Source: Aplidium turbinatum (taxonomy: Eukaryota > Chordata > Ascidiacea > Aplousobranchia > Polyclinidae). Taken from it: a stretch of DNA of 64,000 nt. How positions within the stretch are numbered: the stretch's first letter is position 1; every line of letters starts with the position of its first letter. Under the pieces are notes generated by a model. That model did no database searches. It was given only the letters and a program-made list of their open reading frames with translations, and was not told where the DNA came from. The stretch covers positions 26,447,608 to 26,511,607 of the forward strand of contig OU964925.1 in assembly GCA_918807975.1 (NCBI GenBank). Reading direction: 5' to 3'. A program made the translations under genes and the position numbers. This document shows, one piece after another, positions 58,301 to 64,000 of the stretch.

Positions 58301-61300
58301 AACAAAGTTTCAACTCAGGGAAAATAGTGCCAACTGTTTGTTGTCCATTTTTGGCAAGGAATTGACGTAATGATGTTCCAACTGAAAAAACAGTTGCACG
58401 CTACAGATGATTTTTGTGATCCTGCATAGCTTAGACTGCTACAACGAACCTACTCCAACGACTGTCAGTTTTTATGGTTTAAAAATAACTGTGATCAGAT
58501 GAACTATAATCACCGAGAAAGAAGTGCAAGCCGCTATTGACTGTCAGGAAGATGAATGTCGATATTGAATGCTCAGTTGATTGTTTGTGTATGAATACAG
58601 AGCAGGGGTTTTCAACCTGGCGGTCGCGAGAAGCCTGAAAATCCAGTGTGTTGTTTTCAATTAAGTTTTGTCAGAAAAAGATTAAAAACTGTATTTTTCC
58701 CAATCGACCATTCAAGGGAACTTGACATGAGGTTATTCTATAAAGCTTTCAGACGTTGCAAAGACTTTGAAAATAGAAAAGCAGTCGATATTTTTCACCT
58801 ACGAAAGTTCTTGTAGGCCTACGTTGCTTTGTGCAAACTAAAGTTAACGAATAACGCTATGGCAAAACAAGGTTATTTGGAATCCCATATCAAATATAGA
58901 CGTGTCAGTATCGTTTCCAACGCATTGAAAAAATTCAGTGCGTAGGCTATTTTGTTTAAAAGTTCTTTCAAGCTTGCTAAAAAATGCCGCACCAACCATC
59001 TCATCGAAGCTGATTTGAATAAATTATAAAAGATTGCAGCAAATTCAGTCGATAAAATTTCGAAAATGTAACTTATCATCATTATTTTTTTCTCCCATAA
59101 TTTTGCCAAGCTTGATAGGAAATGGAAATAATGATAGGAGGAAATGTAATAAAACCATTATAACATCGCGAAAAGACGTTTTTGGTTTTAGTAGTTTGCA
59201 TTAGAACAGGGAGATGAGACAAAAATGGATGTAGTCGTGAAACAAATTTAGTAAAACTTGGCATTAAATCTGTTTTTGTTGAAGAGTTTTATAGGGTGGT
59301 CGTGAGGCTACGTTGAGTGCTCTGAGGGGTTGCGGTGAAAAAAAAGGATGAAGACCCTTGACATAGAGCAAATCAAACAGTGTTGGTTTAACTATCTGGG
59401 TATGCGCTTGAGCAACCAATTTCTGGACAGCTCACGTTATGTAGTTGCCTTGTGGTGAAGCTTTTACAGGCAACAACTTGTCAACAACAGGCGTAAACGT
59501 CGCTTCGTTTGTTAATCTTAGTGCTGAGTTACCTGGTCTGCTGTGTCCTTGGTTTAAAGCCTCTGCAAGTAAGCGAAACTGTAAGAATTAAGCTTCCAAA
59601 GAAGTTTTCTAATTAAGAGGGTAGAGCTGAAGATTTCCAGTATTAATCACTCAATTGTTTAATTAATACCATGGGCCTACATACATTTCAGGAGATTTTT
59701 ATTGGGAAACAAATACTGGAAAAACACCTTCAGCTCAAACTGGGCCAGACAACGACCACACCACGGGAAGCACAGGCTACTATTTGTATGCGGATGCTAC
59801 TGACAAAACAGCTGACCAAAAAGCCCGTGTGAAAACTCCCACAGTTCCAAAAAGTGGAAATGATTGTACGCAGCTCAGTTTTTGGTACGATATGCTTGAT
59901 AGTAGAAATATTAAACTTCAACGATATTTCAACTGCTTCGACGTCGCTTTGATTAGTATGAGTATCTTTAAATATGTACTTTTAACATAACAACGCAGTT
60001 TATCATTTATCTAAGTCGGTTTTCAGCAAAAAAAAAACTCGGGCTTGAAATTACTAGACAATTCTTGAACACGGTAGTTCAAATAAATGTGCAAAACTAT
60101 TCTGTAGACAGGAAAAAAACACGTTTTAACATAAAAGTTTGAGAACGTTTAGATAATATAGTTATCCTTCAACGGTTCTCTACTTGCAAACTTTGGTATG
60201 CTGCATTTTGTTGCTTTTTAAAAGTAGACCATAATGGGAACTTGTAATCCTTGTCCATGCAAAAAGATTATCCTGATTCGCGTTTTTTCTGCAGTACGTT
60301 AATGGTATTTGTCGAGAATGTTTTACGAGTGAAACAAACATTGTATTTTTCTGTAAAAATAAACATATACATGAAAACGTTCAATAAATGATTGATATGT
60401 GCTACTGGCAGGTACTACATGTTTGGGGCATCAGTGGGACAACTAGCTGTTTATCTCGAGTTTGAAAATGAACCGTTGGCCAATCCAATATGGACAAAAA
60501 TGGGAGGGGACAGAGACGGATGGACGAATATCAAAGTAAACATTAGGTAGCCAATTTCATATTGCTATTTTAAATACTTGTGATAAAAATAAATAGCTTT
60601 TAGCACAACTTTTAGTCAGCTGCAAAGCCGAGTGGTGAATGACCTTATAGGACGTTCGAAAGATAGTAGTCATCTGTGATAGCAGTCATCTGTGATAGAT
60701 GTTTTTTTGCAGTATCGGGAAAATTGTAGCCTATCAAAAAATATGAAATCAACTGTTCTTCTCACCAGGTTTCTAGTCATGGCGCGAAGCATCTTGAAAT
60801 TTTCTTAGAAATACTCAATTGAAAAAACTATTGCTTTCTCTTTATCTAAAAAAAAAATTATTCTTGAATTTCTGCAACATCAGTAGCTCATATAAAGTGC
60901 TTCATATTGTTTACTGCATTGTTCCGTACGACGATTTACATATTTTACTGCACAGTGCTCCTCAAGATTATCTGGTGGTATTTGAGGCCACCATGGAAGA
61001 CAAATCTCTAATAGATTCTGACAATCGTGGTGACATTGCCATTGATGACGTAGAGATACTTCCTGATGTAGGATGTTGTAAGTAATGAAATTAAACTCTT
61101 AGAACTGTTATTGTTTTTAATACAAATAATGAGTCTACGGTATTATGCAGTTTTTGCAATTTACAGTTTTAATTCGTACTTGGCTGATATTCCGCTCGTG
61201 AGCTACTAACTTTACCCAAGAAAGTATTAAAGTCCTTCGTAACTATTAAGGAATACTACAAAGCTAATTTTATGCTCAGGTAGAGAAGTTTCAGTACTTG

Positions 61301-64000
61301 AAACATTTTTTATGAAAATACAATCTAACGTTGGGAGTGAAATGAAATCAATGCATTTACAACAAACCAAACCTAAAATCATTTCAATCAAATACTTAGG
61401 CCACAACAAATCGGCTGCTTGGCCAAGTGGTGCAGATGTCAGTTTGATGTTTATCGAAAACACACGACTTTGTCTTAGAACTTACAGACATCCATAGAGT
61501 GGATGTAAAGGTTTAATTGGTTTATTTTCTCCCCAACTCAAATAAATCTTGAATCACAAAGCATAACATTAGTAGATGTACTCAGTTGATGTACTTATAG
61601 TGCAGATATGCTCAGTTGCGCCTCTATACGGTTGCATTGACACTATCTGCTTAGTAAAGCTCTGAGCAACGCATTCTGCGATGGATACAGCGCTATATAA
61701 AGACAAGCATTAATTTTATAGATAAAAAAAAAATTCTGCGCTTCGTTTGGCCACGTAGGAAAAAGCCTGCAGCAGAAATATAAATTATTTTTCAAATTTA
61801 CATTCGTTTTAAATCTACGAGATTGTGCACAACGGCTTGCCATAACATTTTTGATGATTTTTTTTCAGCTTACGACGGATGCTTCATTAAACCATGCATG
61901 CATGGTGGGACTTGTATTACTGAAGACGCGAATTCATTCACGTGAGTTTCAATTGGCTATAGCTCGGTTTCATATGAAAATGGCAAAGTTATGGTTAAAA
62001 AGTTACATAATTTTATGTCACCCAGTCGTAATTAATTGTTTGTCTTCATTTGTGGGGTTGATTTATTTGCTGTATTCTGTTAATGACAACTTATGCGCCG
62101 CATCAGTGACCCTAAACTGACCCATGGGTCAAGTAGGATGCTCTACAGCTTAGTTTAAGGATTGAATTGATGTCTACAATCTTAAAGATAAATATAAATA
62201 TTGAGAAATGATTGTTAGACCAGTGAAAACACTTACTCCAATCAAAGTGGTTTTTGAATCCACAATAACGGTTTCTGCCTGCCTGTAGTGATGTAAAACG
62301 TTTGAAAGAAAATCACGACGAAGAATTCGTGCGCCAAGACATATTTTGTTTTCCTTAAAATTGATTCAGAAATATTTTCATTTGGACCTTGCAAGCATCA
62401 GCCGCTCGCAGAATAGTCCACGCAAAATTCCTATTTCGTGTTTAGCTGCCTCTGTCCAAGCGACTACGGGGGTACAAGATGTGAAGTGTTCAAGCCATGT
62501 CAACCCAACCCGTGCAAAAACGAAGGAATATGTGAGATTGGAAGTGACGGGATGTTTCAATGCCTTTGTCCGAGTGGATTTCTTGATCAAACTTGCGACA
62601 AAAGTAAAATTTTCAATACCTTGGTTATGTATCAGCAAAGTAACCTAATTTTTCATTCGGGATGAGTGTGCATACGTGGGCTACAACTTGAAGACTTGAT
62701 TGATGGGGCAAAACTTAAAGATGATAAGGAAAAAGGTGTATCATGGGGTTTAGGCTATAGCTTTGCGCTATAATCTACCTTCTCGCTGGAAAAAAGTCTT
62801 GTCGGCTGATTTAAGTTACAAACTTCTAAGTTAATTCTGAATCAACGAAACCGCACCACGTTGGTATAGGAGTGAGGTGCTGTACTTTCGTACGTATCAT
62901 GATATTTTAAGCCAGTTTTTGGAAGTATTTTCGCATTGGTAGAAATTTCAACATTGGTAAACACTAGCAACAGATTTGTTGAAGTTTTAGAACAAAGGTT
63001 GTACAGTAGCCTACTATCAATGACACTGTAATTTCTCACCGTATTTGTAAGTTACCTTATTGTAGGGAAACGATTTTGGCTGAAGCATAGATTTTATTGT
63101 TTTGCATTTCAGTCGATTATTGTACTAGCTATCCTTGCAAAAATGGTGGTACTTGTACTTCGGAGGACTACGCTCACAACTGTGCATGTGTCGATGGGTA
63201 TGAAGGTGTCGATTGTGAGAAAGAAATCGACGAGTGTATGGTTTACAAGCCCTGCATGAATGGGGGGACTTGCATTGATCAACTTAATTCCTACTCCTGT
63301 GATTGCCTTTCAACATTTGTTGGTGATAATTGTGAGAAAGGTAAGGTTTACAAGACAAGGCAAGCTAGGGCAAGGCTACAGAGGACGCTGAACTGATATA
63401 TTTTTGATGAAATATTTATTTTTACATTAATCTTGGCTGCTTGTAATACCAAACCAATGAGGATAACCCATCAGACTACTACAAAAATTACTAACCAATA
63501 GTCATCTTTTTGAAACTACTTGTTGCTGGAAGCAATAAGCAGAATGGCTTTAAGATGACGAGTGATGTAAAAATAATAAAATGCACATATTCCCTTTCTT
63601 ACTTGCCTTGTTTCACCAATGGCAGGACTTATTCAAAGCGATGAAACACAAAAATTGAACGATCAAACCTGTTCACCTGGTAAAACAGTTTGGCTTATCG
63701 TCTTATTCAAAAACTTTTCCGCTGGCTTCCTTCATGGTTTCACATTAATACAATTTTCACAAGGAGAGAAATTTCATGTGCAAAAATGTTTTGATCAAAG
63801 TGTGTAGTTAAATGGTACCTACAGCTTTCTGTGCTGTAGTGCACATGCCTGTCATCCATGGTACACTTTCTGCTTCACCTTTAACACGATTTTATCATTC
63901 AAACAGTGTTAGGGAGTTGCAATTTTGAAGGACAATCTTTTTGCAACTGGGTCAAAGACACCACATCGGATTTTAGTTGGACAATACATACTGGCCCAGG
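47565..64000 (+). CDS. MAM and EGF-like domain protein, 18 exons seen, both ends missing
   Basis: Eighteen exons join in frame without a stop to about 930 residues: MAM, four EGF, MAM, two EGF, MAM, four EGF, MAM (cut by the window edge). Exons: 47565-47711, 48442-48710, 49287-49377, 50883-51134, 51865-52068, 53017-53187, 53801-53912, 55136-55295, 55804-55891, 57254-57370, 57868-58047, 59692-59884, 60412-60546, 60956-61077, 61869-61941, 62446-62603, 63113-63340, 63907 onward. All use GT-AG, and domain borders fall at phase 1. Six-cysteine EGF units and the MAM GDIAIDD signature indicate an extracellular adhesion or matrix protein. MAM domains mediate homophilic and protein contacts; EGF units with D-[VI]-D-[ED]-C bind calcium. 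The first exon found enters in phase 1, so a signal-peptide exon must lie upstream but was not recognised. No transmembrane segment is visible. It has no one-to-one name that I know. Confidence 0.92.
48145..48342 (-). CDS. Candidate antisense exon in intron 1 of the MAM/EGF gene
   Basis: On the minus strand an acceptor-like gactgtcagcacag precedes, and a donor-like gatttag/gtaaag follows, a 198-nt open block. It would be read in phase 1 on both sides: [51 protein letters not shown]. The composition is protein-like and lacks cysteine. I recognise no family and found no partner exon, so a chance open frame remains possible. Confidence 0.25.
49825..49892. repeat. 20-bp hairpin and short direct repeats in an intron
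   Basis: aaaattttaggccgtggtta pairs with its reverse complement 28 bp on. The phrase acaaatgctatgatttggag occurs inside the loop and again at 49933-49952. Non-coding. Confidence 0.7.
50883..53040 (+). CDS. EGF-like domains 1-4
   Basis: Exon 50883-51134 encodes EGF 1 ([29 protein letters not shown]) and calcium-type EGF 2 ([28 protein letters not shown]). Exon 51865-52068 encodes EGF 3 ([27 protein letters not shown]) and most of EGF 4 ([23 protein letters not shown]). The last loop of EGF 4 (WTGYNCE) is on the next exon, 53017-53187, together with the start of MAM 2. All three junctions are phase 1. A SINE sits in the intron between EGF 2 and EGF 3. Confidence 0.93.
51480..51795 (+). repeat. 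tRNA-derived SINE, copy 3, in an intron of the MAM/EGF gene
   Basis: The head tccgcccgagtggttacg looks like a tRNA-Ser/Leu A-box region, and gctggttcgactctcggggt is the B box. The body shares actgctctccattcaacgg, cttcactctgtcaatctcgg and gcctctacaagtatgcgaaa with the copies at 27556-28130. After it, the 29-bp phrase starting tatgttgacgaataaggaat is present twice in tandem (about 51770-51828). Confidence 0.8.
53041..55891 (+). CDS. MAM domain 2 (four exons)
   Basis: It begins [16 protein letters not shown] inside exon 53017-53187 and continues in 53801-53912 ([20 protein letters not shown], ending FTF-type KFW split TG/G), 55136-55295 ([30 protein letters not shown]) and 55804-55891 ([29 protein letters not shown]). 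Intron phases are 1, 2, 0 and 1. All MAM landmarks are present. Compared with MAM 1 it has one extra, phase-2 intron just before the YYM.G segment. Confidence 0.93.
54836..54900 (-). repeat. SINE scrap with tRNA-like B box, second copy
   Basis: gcatactcttgagcggtgtc followed by gaaccagtgc repeats the 41095 scrap (minus-strand B box ggttcgacacc). Too short to classify further. Confidence 0.35.
55900..57253. other. Intron without recognised elements
   Basis: A 1.4-kb intron between MAM 2 and EGF 5. AT-rich, without inverted-repeat element borders or coding frames that I can support. Confidence 0.4.
57254..57988 (+). CDS. EGF-like domains 5 and 6
   Basis: Exon 57254-57370: [33 protein letters not shown], a six-cysteine EGF of the non-calcium type. 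Exon 57868-58047 starts with EGF 6 ([31 protein letters not shown]) and runs on into MAM 3. Both boundaries are phase 1. In the intron at about 57711 the string cgttttcgacacgtacgtgt occurs, like a dispersed repeat end. Confidence 0.92.
57989..61077 (+). CDS. MAM domain 3 (four exons)
   Basis: [20 protein letters not shown] ends exon 57868-58047. Exon 59692-59884 continues [39 protein letters not shown] and CTQLSFW. Exon 60412-60546 gives [17 protein letters not shown] and [13 protein letters not shown]. Exon 60956-61077 gives [14 protein letters not shown] and [17 protein letters not shown]. Intron phases are 1, 2, 2 and 1. The intron found after 'TTG-G' in MAM 1 and 2 is absent here and a new one lies before DFYWE. 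Confidence 0.93.
58613..59360. mobile_element. hAT/Charlie-like element in a MAM 3 intron
   Basis: CAGGGGTTTTCAACCTGGCG and (reverse) CAAGGGTCTTCATCC ends are flanked by atacagag (58605-58612) and acatagag (59361-59368), 6 of 8. gggtggtcgtgag and ggcggtcgcgag occur near the ends. Any transposase trace inside is too decayed to call. It lies between two exons of the MAM/EGF gene and leaves the splice sites untouched. Confidence 0.7.
59395..59640 (+). repeat. tRNA-derived SINE, copy 4, diverged
   Basis: gggtatgcgcttgagcaacc, then aagcctctgcaagtaagcga and aactgtaagaattaagcttc follow the body order of copies 1-3 with more differences. The tRNA head is mostly lost. It lies about 30 bp after the hAT element and 50 bp before an exon. 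Confidence 0.55.
61078..61868. other. Intron with possible SINE/LINE tail
   Basis: At about 61662-61720 the string gagcaacgcattctgcgatg and gcgctatataaagacaagca resembles the 3' end of a short retroposon ('gcgctatataaat...'). No head was found. Confidence 0.3.
61869..63340 (+). CDS. EGF-like domains 7-10
   Basis: EGF 7 is split by a phase-2 intron: 61869-61941 ([20 protein letters not shown]) and 62446-62603 ([12 protein letters not shown]), the latter also holding EGF 8 ([29 protein letters not shown]). Exon 63113-63340 holds EGF 9 ([30 protein letters not shown]) and calcium-type EGF 10 ([29 protein letters not shown]). All six cysteines are present in each unit. Confidence 0.93.
63907..64000 (+). 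CDS. MAM domain 4, first part, cut by the window end
   Basis: The acceptor attcaaacag precedes a phase-1 exon [35 protein letters not shown]...FC.W plus SW..HTGP is the opening of a MAM domain. The rest lies beyond the window. Confidence 0.9.

Overview
The window is nuclear DNA from an animal: AT-rich, with spliceosomal introns and a dense, multi-family transposon load. An invertebrate deuterostome such as an ascidian is my best guess, but that is inference from gene content and repeat style, not from a diagnostic marker. Two host genes are supported, both on the + strand and both recovered by joining exons at GT-AG sites with matching phases. (1) A complete seven-exon orthologue of RSU1 (Ras suppressor protein 1, a leucine-rich-repeat partner of PINCH in the ILK adhesion complex), 34767-41325, 273 residues. 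(2) At least 18 exons (47565 to the window end, about 930 residues visible) of a large secreted or cell-surface protein made of alternating MAM and EGF-like domains: MAM-EGF x4-MAM-EGF x2-MAM-EGF x4-MAM. Both its N-terminus and its C-terminus lie outside what I can identify.

Layout: 1-2430 is mostly non-coding with a piggyBac-like end. 2967-8430 is a run of three large inverted-repeat elements: a hAT element with a Mutator-like foldback inside, a palindromic Tc1 element and a 2.5-kb palindromic element of an unnamed family. 8526-16000 holds hAT-type elements and a tandem array of about 204-bp units. 16346-26862 is a nest of transposons up to four or five layers deep, including a short LTR retrotransposon fossil and a 3.2-kb LINE with a long open reverse transcriptase frame. 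27045-34170 holds SINEs, a second LINE copy on the minus strand and small 8-bp-TSD elements. 34767-41325 is RSU1, whose first intron carries a foldback and a three-layer transposon nest. 42616-47064 holds two more hAT remnants. 47565-64000 is the MAM/EGF gene, with SINEs and one hAT element in its introns.

Transposon borders were set by finding terminal inverted repeats together with flanking target-site duplications (TSDs): 8 bp for hAT, TA for Tc1/mariner/pogo, 9 bp for Mutator-like, 5 bp for the LTR element and 11 bp for the LINE. Superfamily names rest on these marks and on recognisable transposase pieces, mainly the hAT C-terminal dimerisation segment. No tRNA or rRNA genes and no CRISPR arrays were seen. 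Nothing looks bacterial or viral apart from the one LTR fossil. The two host genes look functionally adjacent at the cell surface (integrin adhesion complex, matrix-type receptor), but nothing in the sequence shows that they work together.
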